64,000 bases of DNA from Desulfovibrio sp. (GCA_022839785.1 JALHJW010000004.1:196862-260861); one strand, 5' to 3'. Shown: positions 27,569-35,705, counted from the first letter of the stretch. Notes: generated from the sequence alone by a model not told the origin. Program-made: numbers and translations.

Positions 27569-28075
27569 CTATGTCGCCTTCTTGAAGAAGGTCAGCTTGG
27601 ACTCCAGCGAGTCCAACTCCTCCTGCTCCCTGCTCTCCAGCTCAAGCATCTTCACGTGCGTGTCGAGCAGGCTCTTCAGCTTGACCTCGAACTGGGTGCG
27701 CTGGCGCTTGAGCTCCACGATGTCGTCGTGAATCTGGGCCATGCGCAGATGCGTCTGGTTGAGCATGTCCTCGGCCTTGGCCTGGGCCTCCTGGATGATC
27801 AGGTCGGCCTCCTTGCGGGCGTTGGCCTTCAGTTGATCGATCATCTTCTGGGTGGTCATGAGCGTGTCGCGCAGGGTCTGCTCCCGCTGACGGTGCTCGT
27901 CGAGCAGCGCCTCCAGGCGCTCGACCTTGTCGGCGAGTTTCTGGCGCTCGTCCGCCATCTCGCCCAGGGCCTCGGAGACCTCCTGCAGGAAGCTGGCGAC
28001 CTCGCGCACGTCGTAGCCGCGAAAGCGTTTGCCGAAGGTCTTGTTGTCGATGTCGATCTTGGACAGGTGCAGCAT
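27569..28075 (-). CDS. DivIVA-domain coiled-coil protein
   Basis: A 168-residue protein. Residues 1-35 form the DivIVA membrane-targeting module: DIDNKTFGKRFRGYDVREV with the turn F-x-x-x-x-R-G-Y-D followed by VASFLQEVSE. The rest is a long coiled coil. Such proteins recognise curved membrane at poles or division sites. AGGAG precedes the ATG. Between yggT and yggU homologues, as in many bacterial division-gene clusters, a cell-envelope role is likely. Confidence 0.85.
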   Translation of the reverse strand: MLHLSKIDIDNKTFGKRFRGYDVREVASFLQEVSEALGEMADERQKLADKVERLEALLDEHRQREQTLRDTLMTTQKMIDQLKANARKEADLIIQEAQAKAEDMLNQTHLRMAQIHDDIVELKRQRTQFEVKLKSLLDTHVKMLELESREQEELDSLESKLTFFKKAT

Positions 28076-28085
28076 GCCCGTCTCC

Positions 28086-28388
28086 TTACATGCGCATGGC
28101 CAGGCCGTAGAGCGAGGCCACCACGAACCATTGCAGGAATTGGATGCCCAGGATCACCGCGATGGGGGAAAGGTCCAGCCCCCCCACAACCACGAAGGGA
28201 ATCATCCGGCGCACGCGGTAAAAGACCGGCTCGGTCAGGTTGCGCAGCGCACGGACGATCGGGTTGTAGGGATCGGGATTCACCCAGGAAAGCAGCGCGG
28301 AGATGATGACGATCCAGAGATACAGCGTGAGGACCATGTCGAAAATCTTGGCGATGGCCCCCACGAAATTCACGCCTATGACGTCCAT
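28086..28388 (-). CDS. YggT family membrane protein
   Basis: A 100-residue protein with two hydrophobic segments, residues about 12-32 and 70-95, and the YggT core SWVNPDPYNPIVRALRNLTE followed by FYRVRRMIPF. The family is associated with osmotic and envelope functions in some bacteria, without a firm role. AGGAGG lies six bases before the ATG. It is the first gene of the run leading through divIVA to ilvC. Confidence 0.85.
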   Translation of the reverse strand: MDVIGVNFVGAIAKIFDMVLTLYLWIVIISALLSWVNPDPYNPIVRALRNLTEPVFYRVRRMIPFVVVGGLDLSPIAVILGIQFLQWFVVASLYGLAMRM

Positions 28389-28488
28389 CAGACCTCCTGA
28401 AAGGAGAGCGGGGGGCGTACCCCGCCTTCGGGGTTACAAGAGCATACCAACAGCCGCAAAGCAAGAGCAAATTTCAGCCGTCCGGCCG

Positions 28489-29163
28489 CTACGGGGCGGG
28501 CGGGAGCGAGGCGGCGCGCAGCCTGGCGAGCAGCCCGGCGAAGCCGTCCACGTGGTGCTCGGCGCGCAGCCGCTCGTTCTTGTACGCCCAGAACGGCACG
28601 TCCGCCGCCTGGGCGGTGGTCTCGTCCACCGAGGAATCACCCAGAAAGGCGATCTCCTCGCGCGGCAAATCCCAAATGCCGAGAATCTTGAACAGGCTCT
28701 CGGGATGGGGCTTGGGGTTCTGCACGTCGCCCGCCGTGACCACCGGCGAGAAGAAGCCGTGCAGCCCAAAGTGGTCGATGACCAGGTGCATGGTCGTGGT
28801 CCGGTTGGTGTTCACCGCAAGGCGCACGCCCTGCCGCCGCAGAAAGCCGAGCAGTTCCACCAGTCCCGGCTCCATGACCAGGGACGGCAGCACCTCGCGG
28901 TAGTCCAGATCCTTGTGCGTCTCGGCGATGCGGTGGGCCAGTTCGGGCGGGGTGATGTGGCGCAGGGACTCCTGCACCGCGTGCATGTGCACGTAGTCTT
29001 CCTGCTCCGGGCTCATGGGCGGCAGACCGAGCTTGGCCCGGTACAGGTTGTAGTAGCTGACGTTGGAGCCGCGCGAGTCGAGCAGCACGCCGTCGCAGTC
29101 GAAGATCAGGCCGCGCAGAGTCTTGGGCCTGCCGGAAAGAAAATGGGAAAGCGAAAGCGCCAC
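28489..29163 (-). CDS. HAD-superfamily phosphatase, phosphoglycolate-phosphatase-like
   Basis: This 224-residue protein has HAD motif I IFDCDGVLLDS, motif II VNTNRTTT, a lysine in QNPKPHPESL, and motif IV FLGDSSVDETTA. The helical cap between motifs I and II suggests a phosphoglycolate or beta-phosphoglucomutase-like subgroup. The start is GTG at 29163, preceded by GGGGAT; the frame runs further upstream but without homology. The Thr-Asn-Arg variant of motif II is less usual than Ser/Thr-Gly. The substrate is unknown. Confidence 0.8.
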   Translation of the reverse strand: MALSLSHFLSGRPKTLRGLIFDCDGVLLDSRGSNVSYYNLYRAKLGLPPMSPEQEDYVHMHAVQESLRHITPPELAHRIAETHKDLDYREVLPSLVMEPGLVELLGFLRRQGVRLAVNTNRTTTMHLVIDHFGLHGFFSPVVTAGDVQNPKPHPESLFKILGIWDLPREEIAFLGDSSVDETTAQAADVPFWAYKNERLRAEHHVDGFAGLLARLRAASLPPAP

Positions 29164-29200
29164 GATGATCCCCGTTGTGGTTGTTCGACAGGCGGCCCGC

Positions 29201-29983
29201 TCAGGCGACGGACGGGCAGAACACCCGCACCGTCCCCTCGGGACGCGGGCCATCCCCCGCGCCCTTCCAAAGCCAGGCGCGGGGAACGACGGCGCACGAC
29301 GCGCCAGGAATTCCGGCCTCGGGGCAGGGGGCGAACAGCGCGCCCTCCTCGCGAAGGTCGTCCAGCACGGCCTGTTCGGCGGTGAAGAAGTCGGCTTCGG
29401 GCGCGAGCACGCACATGGCCCTGAGCACGGTGCGCCAGGAGCGGACCAGCCCGGCGCGGGCCTCGTCCCCGGGGGCCGCGGCCATGGCCGCCGACAGGGC
29501 GGCGGACTCCTCGTCGTACGGCTCCTCCTCGTCCAGTCCCAGACTGCGGCGCAGCCTGTCCATGCCCTCGTCCACCACGGCGTCGAGGCGGGAGAGGTCC
29601 ATGAACCGCTCCTCAGAGGCCCAGGCGAAAAGCAGCGCGGCCTGCGCGTGCAGACGGATCTGTCCGGCCCGGCGCGCGGCCTCCTGCCGGGCGCGCTCTT
29701 CGCCGTCCAGCAGCCCGGCCCGGATGCTTCCCGCGCCCTCCGGGTCCAGGGGCGATCCGCCCTGACGCAGGACGGCGGCCATGTCGCGGGCCGAGGCGAA
29801 CTGCTCGCCGAAGGCCACGGACTCGGCCAGATAGCCTTTGGCGGCGCGGACGTCCAGGGGCAGGTCCTGGGGCGTGAAGCTGCCCGGAGCCGGTGCGCCG
29901 AGGCCAGGATCGACCGTCAGCACGCCCTCGGGCAGGCCGGAAAGGGCAAGTTCATGGTGCAGAAACGGAAAACAGAGGATCAT
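29201..29983 (-). CDS. Conserved protein of unknown function
   Basis: I do not recognise this 260-residue protein. It begins MILCFPFLHHELALSG, has no signal peptide, and contains a helical, acidic middle (DEEEPYDEES) and a C-terminal WLWKGAGDGPRPEG with strand character. The ATG at 29983 is chosen because GGATGGAT precedes it; upstream in-frame starts fall within the next gene. It lies 14 bases behind the cysteine-rich gene at 29998 and is likely in one transcript with it and the HAD gene. Confidence 0.65.
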   Translation of the reverse strand: MILCFPFLHHELALSGLPEGVLTVDPGLGAPAPGSFTPQDLPLDVRAAKGYLAESVAFGEQFASARDMAAVLRQGGSPLDPEGAGSIRAGLLDGEERARQEAARRAGQIRLHAQAALLFAWASEERFMDLSRLDAVVDEGMDRLRRSLGLDEEEPYDEESAALSAAMAAAPGDEARAGLVRSWRTVLRAMCVLAPEADFFTAEQAVLDDLREEGALFAPCPEAGIPGASCAVVPRAWLWKGAGDGPRPEGTVRVFCPSVA

Positions 29984-29997
29984 GATCCATCCCGTGG

Positions 29998-30378
29998 TTA
30001 TTCTCTCTTGAACCGGCCGCGCGGCTGGAAACGGCTGCACACGCCCGCGCAGCGCGGCAGTTCGCACAGGCAGAGGTCGCCCATCAGGTGGACGCACTTG
30101 AGCAGTTCGTAATCCCCGCCCCGGTCGAACCGGTCGCAGGGAACCTCCCGGCGCAGGATGTCCTGGAAGCGCTTCTCCCAGATGCTCCCGGCGGCCTCGT
30201 CCTCCAGGCCGAAAACCTCCGCGCGCTGCACGAAGTCGTCATACTCCTGTTCCCAGCGGCGGACAACGGCGCACCTCCAGGTCAGGTTCAGGCCCGGATT
30301 CAGCCGCTCCTCGTAAAGGCAGCGGCCGAGTCTGTAAAACCGGCATGCCTTGCCCGGCAACTGACGCACGTTGCTCAT
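29998..30378 (-). CDS. Cysteine-rich protein of unknown function
   Basis: A 126-residue protein with nine cysteines in two groups. Three lie at residues 12, 20 and 36 (ACRFYRLGRC); six lie near the C-terminus, in PCDRF, LLKCVHL and the dense CLCELPRCAGVC. The spacing suggests a zinc or iron-sulfur site, but no named family fits. It has no signal peptide and no membrane helix. It is the first gene of the three-gene run down to the HAD phosphatase. Confidence 0.65.
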   Translation of the reverse strand: MSNVRQLPGKACRFYRLGRCLYEERLNPGLNLTWRCAVVRRWEQEYDDFVQRAEVFGLEDEAAGSIWEKRFQDILRREVPCDRFDRGGDYELLKCVHLMGDLCLCELPRCAGVCSRFQPRGRFKRE

Positions 30379-30493
30379 CCGGTCCCCGCAGCGGTCGGCG
30401 TCGCCGCCGGTCCTTCCGGCCGGGCCGCGCGCTGTCCCGGCAAACTAGCCAATCCGGGCCTTCCCGGCAACCCTGCAACCCACAATTCATTCC

Positions 30494-30522
30494 TTGACCG
30501 GCCATGTACGGAGGTGTACAGG
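30494..30522 (+). promoter_or_regulatory. Candidate tatA promoter with overlapping dyad
   Basis: TTGACC (30494-30499), a 17-base spacer and TACAGG (30517-30522). An inverted repeat TGTAC-N6-GTACA at 30505-30520 overlaps the spacer and the -10, a position suited to a repressor. Confidence 0.35.
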
Positions 30523-30551
30523 CCCTTCAAGCGTAACCGGAGGGTCCGTCC

Positions 30552-30755
30552 ATGATCGGTGGAATCGGCGTTTGGGAACTACTCATCATTCTGGTGATCG
30601 TGATGGTCCTGTTCGGGGCGAACAAGCTTCCGGAGATCGGCAGCGGCCTCGGCAAGGCCATCCGCAACTTCAAGAAATCCACGTCCGAACCGGACGAGAT
30701 CGACATTACCCCGAACAAGGACAAGGTCGAGGACAAGTCCGACAAGGACGCCTGA
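30552..30755 (+). CDS. tatA: Twin-arginine translocase subunit TatA/TatE
   Basis: TatA forms the size-variable conducting part of the Tat export machine for folded proteins. The 67-residue chain has the N-terminal membrane helix (WELLIILVIVMVLFG), the hinge FGANKLPEIGSGLGKAI with its conserved Phe-Gly and Pro, an amphipathic helix and an acidic tail. No tatB or tatC gene is adjacent. A Tat-type substrate, the amidase homologue at 33636, lies 3 kb away. Confidence 0.92.
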   Translation: MIGGIGVWELLIILVIVMVLFGANKLPEIGSGLGKAIRNFKKSTSEPDEIDITPNKDKVEDKSDKDA

Positions 30756-30765
30756 AGACCCCCGT

Positions 30766-30819
30766 CCCAACGCGAACGGCCCCGGCCGCCTCATGGCGGC
30801 CGGGGCCGTTCGCGTTGGG
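30766..30819. terminator. Long bidirectional hairpin between tatA and the 30840 gene
   Basis: A perfect 25-base stem (30766-30790 with 30795-30819) with loop TCAT lies between two convergent genes. No T run follows, but the stem strength should stop or process both transcripts. Confidence 0.8.
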
Positions 30820-30839
30820 GATGACCTGCCGTCCCCAGC

Positions 30840-31730
30840 CTAGCGGGACAGCTCCCACGTGAGGCCGCGGCCCGCCGTGGCCTCCTTGAGATACGCCTCC
30901 AGGGCGGCGCGGTCGCGGGTGCGGACCGTGAATCTGGCGCTCACCCCCTCGGCCGCGAGCACCACGCCGGACAGCAGGCATTCGTCCATGCCGTGGACCG
31001 CGGCCAGCCCCTTGGCGAACGGCTCCACCCCGTCCGGTGCGCTCCAGCCCGAGACGTGCAGCGTCAGGCCGCCGCCCTGGCGCGGAGCGACGGAACCGCG
31101 CGAAAAAAAGCCGCCCCAGGCGCGCAGCCAGACGGTCTCCAGGGTGTCCCCACCGGCCCGCCACTGCTCCCCCCCCGCGCTCAGGACGGCGGCATATCCC
31201 TTGCCCGCGGACTCCAGCGCCAACACCGGCAGCCCGTCCCCCTCCTGCCGCGTCAGGCCGGAGAGCAGTTCCAGTCCGGCCAGCTCCTCGGCCACGCCGC
31301 GCGAAAGCCCGGCGGCCCGCAGGACATAGCCCTCCCCCGCGCGACGCGACGCGCTCACGCCCGCCTGCTCCAGCAGGCGCGAGAGGCCGGCGCGGTCCAC
31401 GCTCACGTCGTAGACGGCCTGCAGGCCCTCCGGGCCGCTCTGGAAGGAAAGTTCGGAATAGCTCTGCACCAGTCCCTGCGCCCTGGCGGCCAGAAAGGCG
31501 TCCACGCGGGCCTGACGCGCGGCCGGAAGGTCGCTGCCGAGCAAACTGCGCGCCCGCTCCTGCACGGCCTGCTCGAAGGCCTTCAGAAGCAGCTTGTCCT
31601 TGGCCGGAGCCTTGGCCTCCGGGGCGTCCGGAGGAAAGGTCAGGGTGATCTGGTCGGCGGCAGCCGGGCAGGCGGCGAGAAGCAGCGCCAGGACGGCGAA
31701 AAGGCAGGGAATTTTCCTGAACACGGGCAA
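30840..31730 (-). CDS. Exported protein of unknown function
   Basis: A 296-residue protein with an N-terminal export signal, RKIPCLFAVLALLLAAC. The LAAC at residues 18-21 fits a lipobox, but a signal peptidase I site at AAADQ just after is also possible. The remaining sequence alternates helices and strands with SLLGSDLPAARQAR and YSELSFQSGPEGL, without a recognised family. It is the last of four exported proteins transcribed together from the amidase homologue, after an 85-base gap. Confidence 0.65.
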   Translation of the reverse strand: MPVFRKIPCLFAVLALLLAACPAAADQITLTFPPDAPEAKAPAKDKLLLKAFEQAVQERARSLLGSDLPAARQARVDAFLAARAQGLVQSYSELSFQSGPEGLQAVYDVSVDRAGLSRLLEQAGVSASRRAGEGYVLRAAGLSRGVAEELAGLELLSGLTRQEGDGLPVLALESAGKGYAAVLSAGGEQWRAGGDTLETVWLRAWGGFFSRGSVAPRQGGGLTLHVSGWSAPDGVEPFAKGLAAVHGMDECLLSGVVLAAEGVSARFTVRTRDRAALEAYLKEATAGRGLTWELSR

Positions 31731-31815
31731 TCCTCTGGCTGAGATGTCCGCGCCGCCTGCCCGCCGGGACGGCCCGGCGCGGCGGCGCCCCGCGAATCTG
31801 CCCCAACCCGGCGCG

Positions 31816-32793
31816 CTAGTCCAGCAGGATCATGACCCGGCATTTTTCCAGGAAGTCCCCCTGTGCGGCCAGTCGGCGCAGTTCCTCGGCATCGGTCGCG
31901 GCCACGACCAGATCGGTGCGGTTGGCCCCTTCGGCGCGCACCGCCTTGACCACATGCGGACGGCCCGTGATGCGCGGGTTCTGCAGGGCCTGCTCCCGAT
32001 TCTTGGCGTACCCGGCCATGCCCTGCTCCACGGCGTGCCGCCGGTCGGCCACGGAGACGCCATAAATCTCGCGGCCGTCCTCGTCCAGAAGGCGCGGGGT
32101 CATGGCCGGGCGCGCGCCCAGCCCCCGCGCGTCCACGAGCAGTCCGGTGGGTCCGCCCTCGGCCGTGCGCGGGGCCGAGGCGGCCTGGCGCACGGGCATG
32201 GTCCTGGGCAGCATGATCGCGCCGAAGCCGCCGTGCAGGCTCACGCCCACCGTGACCTCCACCGAGCCGTCCGGCCTCTCGTCGGTCTGCAGGATGCGGG
32301 AGTTCTGCAGCACGCCGCTGACCTGGGCGCGCGTCGCGTCCGAGCCGAGCATGCGGTTCTCCACGGTGGAGGAGGCGTCGATGCGCACTCCCTGCAGTAT
32401 CTCCAGAAGATTCTTGCGGGCCGTCAACTCTGCCGCGCGCACGGCCATGGCCCCGGCCTGGGCCGGGGTGGCCGCGAAAGGCGGCGGCAAACCGACGCCC
32501 CGGGCCGTGACCAGCCCCTCCTGCCAGTCGATGCGGCCCTCGTCCGCCACCTGGACGTACGCGCCGCCCACGCCGGTCTCGGAGGGCAGAACATCGGGCG
32601 GTGCGGGAATATCCGGCACCGTGGCGTTTTCCGCCGCGGCCGGAGGCAGAACCACAGGCGCGGCCTGCGCCGCGCCGCCGTGCGCGGGCATGGCGGCGTC
32701 TATCCCCGCCGGGGCCTGGGCCAGAGTCCTCCCGCAGGTCAGGAACACCAGCAGCATCGTCAGGACCATGGGCATAGAGCGGACCATCTTCAT
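31816..32793 (-). CDS. Exported LPP20-like protein
   Basis: A 325-residue protein with a signal peptide (SMPMVLTMLLVFLTCGRTLAQA), an Ala/Pro-rich spacer to residue 70, then a conserved stretch IDWQEGLVTARGVGLPP and QAGAMAVRAAELTARKNLLEIL, which resembles the LPP20/flagellar-assembly-type repeat of periplasmic proteins that process a W-x-x-G-x-x-x-A-x-G pattern. The C-terminal half has RPHVVKAVRAEGANRTDLVV. Function is unknown. The gene starts 6 bases after the TPR gene, so the two are likely coupled. Confidence 0.65.
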   Translation of the reverse strand: MKMVRSMPMVLTMLLVFLTCGRTLAQAPAGIDAAMPAHGGAAQAAPVVLPPAAAENATVPDIPAPPDVLPSETGVGGAYVQVADEGRIDWQEGLVTARGVGLPPPFAATPAQAGAMAVRAAELTARKNLLEILQGVRIDASSTVENRMLGSDATRAQVSGVLQNSRILQTDERPDGSVEVTVGVSLHGGFGAIMLPRTMPVRQAASAPRTAEGGPTGLLVDARGLGARPAMTPRLLDEDGREIYGVSVADRRHAVEQGMAGYAKNREQALQNPRITGRPHVVKAVRAEGANRTDLVVAATDAEELRRLAAQGDFLEKCRVMILLD

Positions 32794-32799
32794 CTCCTC

Positions 32800-33639
32800 C
32801 TACTGTCTGGCCGCGGGCCGGGCCGGGCCGCCGCCCCGCTCGGCCTCCTCGGCCTCGCGCAAAAGTCTCTTCAGGCGCGGCGCATCTCCTGCCGCCTCGG
32901 CCCTGACCGCCTCGTCGCGCAGCGAGGCCGACAACGCGGCCCGCGCCGCTGCGTCGCCGGGCGCAAGGCGCAGCGTCTGCCGCCAGGCGTTGCGCGCCAA
33001 CTCCGTCTCGCCCACGGCTAGCAGGCTCCAGCCAAGCTCCACCAGGGCGGCGGGATCGCGCGGCGCACCCTCCACCAGATCGTCCTGGGCCAGACGGGCG
33101 GCCACGGGCAGCCCCAGCCCCCGGGCCATGTCGCGCCAGACGGCGAGCAGGACCGGGTCGTCCCCGGCCCCGGGCCGGGCCGCGGCCAGGCGGTCCAGGG
33201 CCTCGGCCTCGCGCCCGGCCAGGAGCAGCGTCGCGGCCATGCCGATATTGGGCAGCGGCGCGGCCGGGTCCAGGGCCAGGGCGGCGGTGAAATCCTCCCG
33301 CGCCGCCTCGGCCCGGCCCTCGCGCAACGCCAGCAGGCCCCGCATGGAACGGGCCAGGATGTTGTCCGGATTGACGGCCAGGACGGCCTCGAAATCCTGC
33401 CGCGCCTCGGCCATGCGCCGGGCGTGGAACGTGAGCAGGCCGAGGCGGCAGAGGGCGAATTCGTCGCCGGGCCGAAGCTCCAGAACGCGGGCGTAGGCCT
33501 CGGCCGCGTGCGCCGCATCGCCCCGCGCCTCCCACTCCGCGCCGCGCAGAAGCTGGTCCTCGGGGTCCTGGGCCAGGGCCGGGGCGACGGCCGCGAACAG
33601 GAAAAGGAGGGCGAGACAGCTGCGGAACCGGGTATTCAC
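32800..33639 (-). CDS. Exported tetratricopeptide-repeat protein
   Basis: This 279-residue protein has a signal peptide (FRSCLALLFLFAAVAPALAQ) and a run of TPR helices from about residue 25 (EWEARGDAAHAAEAYARVL, then LGLLTFHARRMAEARQDFEAVL). The start is GTG at 33639, which overlaps the amidase gene's stop as GTGA. It probably acts as a periplasmic scaffold for the neighbouring envelope proteins (inference from TPR content and context). Confidence 0.8.
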   Translation of the reverse strand: MNTRFRSCLALLFLFAAVAPALAQDPEDQLLRGAEWEARGDAAHAAEAYARVLELRPGDEFALCRLGLLTFHARRMAEARQDFEAVLAVNPDNILARSMRGLLALREGRAEAAREDFTAALALDPAAPLPNIGMAATLLLAGREAEALDRLAAARPGAGDDPVLLAVWRDMARGLGLPVAARLAQDDLVEGAPRDPAALVELGWSLLAVGETELARNAWRQTLRLAPGDAAARAALSASLRDEAVRAEAAGDAPRLKRLLREAEEAERGGGPARPAARQ

Positions 33640-34799
33640 GCCCCCCCCCGGTGCAGCACGGCCAGGGCCTCGGCCAGGGTCGCGGCGAGGCGGGCGCGGC
33701 CCTCCGGAAGGTCGAGCCCCTCGGGACCGGGCAGCAGCAGGACGGCCGTGGGTGCGGCGCACAGCCCAGGCAGGGCCAGCGGGGCCGATTGCGTCGGCTC
33801 CAGTTTGGCCACCCCCGAGAGGCCCGCGCGCAGCGCCTCGGCCGCGATGCGGGCGCGCCCAGCCCCCCGCGCGCGCAGGGAGCGGCGCAGAATGTCGCCG
33901 ATCCCGCCGTCCTGGCGGGACCGGGAAGGTTCACGGCTCAGGGCGGCGTTCTCCTGCGCCGCCACGGCCGCTCCGGGCGCGCCGGACGGCGTCTCCGCCC
34001 AGACCGCGAAACCCGGCCCGGCCGTGCCGGGAGTCCCGGCCGCGACGTGCAGCGAGAGCAGCAGGCCGGACGCCATGCGCTCGGCCAGAAGCCCGCGCTC
34101 GGCCAGGGGCACGGTCTGATCCCCGGAACGGGTCAGGGCGACGGGAAGCGTCGGGACCTCGCGCGCCAGATGGTCGCGCAGACGCAGGGCGAGATCGAGA
34201 GTGAGGAGCTTCTCCAGGGGCGCTCCGGGCCGCACCAGACCGGGGTCGTTGCCGCCGTGGCCGGGATCGAGCACGAGACTCCGCAGAAGGAAGGCGTTTC
34301 GCGCCGCCGCGCTCCGGGCCTGCTCCAGTTCGGCCGCGGCGCGGCGCTCGGTCTCGCCCGGGACATGGACGGAAGCCCCATCCTCCGCCGCGTCCAGAGC
34401 CGCGGGCACGGGAAACATGGAGATGCGCTGCAGCATCATGCGCGCCTGCACGTCCGCGGGATTGAGCCGCAGCACGTGGCGGAAGGCGTCGCGCGCGCCC
34501 GAAAGATCGCCGGAGAAGAAGCGGGCCTTGCCCAAAAGGCCCCACAGCCATTCGTCGCGCTGCATGGCGGCGGCGGCCGGAGCCAATTCGCGCGCCGCCT
34601 CGGCGAAACGGCCCGCGAAGAGCAGTTCCTGGCCGCGTCTGGCCGCGACGCGGGGATCGGACCGCGCATCCGCCCACACGCAGGCGGGAGAAAGCGCCAG
34701 TCCGGCCCCGGCGCAGGCCAGCAGACGCAGGAAATCCCTCCGGGCGGCGGACGGCGGGACGGAGCCCCGGCCTTGATTTACGTTGGGAAGCCGTTGCAT
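33636..34799 (-). CDS. Tat-exported N-acetylmuramoyl-L-alanine amidase homologue, possibly inactive
   Basis: Amidase_3 enzymes cut the amide between MurNAc and the peptide of murein during cell separation. The ATG at 34799 gives 387 residues and an N-terminal twin-arginine signal (Arg20-Arg21 in ARRDFLRLLA), then two or three TPR-like helices, then the amidase domain with LVLDPGHGGNDPG, the metal-ligand Glu in LEKLLTLDL, and LLSLHVAAG. The C-terminal catalytic Glu usually found in V-L-V-E is replaced in APTAVLLLPGPEG, so hydrolysis is doubtful. The TPR-plus-amidase layout is unusual. It heads a four-gene run of exported proteins. Confidence 0.78.
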   Translation of the reverse strand: MQRLPNVNQGRGSVPPSAARRDFLRLLACAGAGLALSPACVWADARSDPRVAARRGQELLFAGRFAEAARELAPAAAAMQRDEWLWGLLGKARFFSGDLSGARDAFRHVLRLNPADVQARMMLQRISMFPVPAALDAAEDGASVHVPGETERRAAAELEQARSAAARNAFLLRSLVLDPGHGGNDPGLVRPGAPLEKLLTLDLALRLRDHLAREVPTLPVALTRSGDQTVPLAERGLLAERMASGLLLSLHVAAGTPGTAGPGFAVWAETPSGAPGAAVAAQENAALSREPSRSRQDGGIGDILRRSLRARGAGRARIAAEALRAGLSGVAKLEPTQSAPLALPGLCAAPTAVLLLPGPEGLDLPEGRARLAATLAEALAVLHRGGA

Positions 34800-34989
34800 G
34801 GCGGGCTGTTTTCGTGCAGGAAATAGACCACTGTTCGGGCGCATCGATGCCCAGCAGCATCCGGAACGGAAAAATAACACTCTCTTCGTACTCCGGGTCA
34901 GCATGGCCCGCCTTCGGCGGGACAACGCGGCGACGCCGCGGCAGCGCACGTTTTTCCTCCGTGCGCCGCCGACAATACCAGGATGGCCG

Positions 34990-35475
34990 ATGGAACTCTA
35001 CCTCATGCAGCATGGCGCAAGCCTGTCCGAAGACATCGACCCGGCCCGGCCCCTGTCCCCGGTGGGCGCGGACAGCGTGGCCAAGGCCGCCCGCACCCTG
35101 AAGGCCTTCGGCGTGGTCCTGGGCCTCATCGCCTGCAGCCCTCGCCTGCGCGCGGCGCAGTCCGCCGACATCGCGGCGAGGAGCCTCGACTACCCGCCCT
35201 CCCGCCTGCTGCGGACCGAGGCCCTGGCGCCCACGGCCAAGCCCGACGCGGCCCTGGCCCTGCTCAAGGAATGCTGGGACGTGGAGCGGGCCCTGCTCAT
35301 CGGCCATCTGCCCCATCTGCACCACTTCGTCGCCCGTCTCGCCTGCAAGAACGGCGAGGTCAGCCTGGCCTTCGAGCACGCCGGGCTGACCCGGCTCGAC
35401 CTCAGCCAGCCCCTGCCCGGACAGGGCCGCATCGTCTGGCATCTTCGGCCTTCCCTCTACTCCCTGATCCGCTGA
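34990..35475 (+). CDS. sixA: SixA-like phosphohistidine phosphatase
   Basis: A 161-residue member of the histidine phosphatase superfamily, SixA branch, which dephosphorylates phosphohistidine on histidine-phosphotransfer proteins. The N-terminus is MELYLMQHGASLSEDIDPARPLS, where Gln replaces the usual Arg before the catalytic His (RHG). The second His is in LIGHLPHLHHFVARL. The Gln form occurs in a subgroup of this family, so activity may be retained. AGGA precedes the ATG. It diverges from the amidase gene. Confidence 0.78.
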   Translation: MELYLMQHGASLSEDIDPARPLSPVGADSVAKAARTLKAFGVVLGLIACSPRLRAAQSADIAARSLDYPPSRLLRTEALAPTAKPDAALALLKECWDVERALLIGHLPHLHHFVARLACKNGEVSLAFEHAGLTRLDLSQPLPGQGRIVWHLRPSLYSLIR

Positions 35476-35516
35476 AAGAATCCGGTTGAGCGACCAATGA
35501 ATTTTGCTCGGACTCC

Positions 35517-35705
35517 TTGACTTTTCTGGTGAATTCGCCGAGCAATTCCGTGAAAATTTTCCGGCTATCCCGGGGCCGGCCTCATGCGTGGACGAGGCCG
35601 GCCCCGTTGCATCCTCAGCCCCCAACCAGTCCGGTTGCGTCACCGAACTGGCCAACCGCCAGGGATGTTCCTTGGCGGAGGTTCCAACCTTGAAGTGAGG
35701 AACGC
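35517..35705 (+). promoter_or_regulatory. Leader region of the ech operon with three hairpins
   Basis: The 230-base gap between sixA and echA holds no gene. A weak promoter is possible (TTGACT 35517-35522, 18-base spacer, AGCAAT 35541-35546). Downstream are a 13-base perfect stem with a 10-base loop (35571-35583 with 35594-35606), an imperfect 10-base stem (35626-35635 with 35642-35651, one mismatch), and a stem pairing CCGCCA with TGGCGG before AGTGAGGA and the echA ATG. The first hairpin may terminate sixA. The rest look like a structured leader. Confidence 0.45.
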
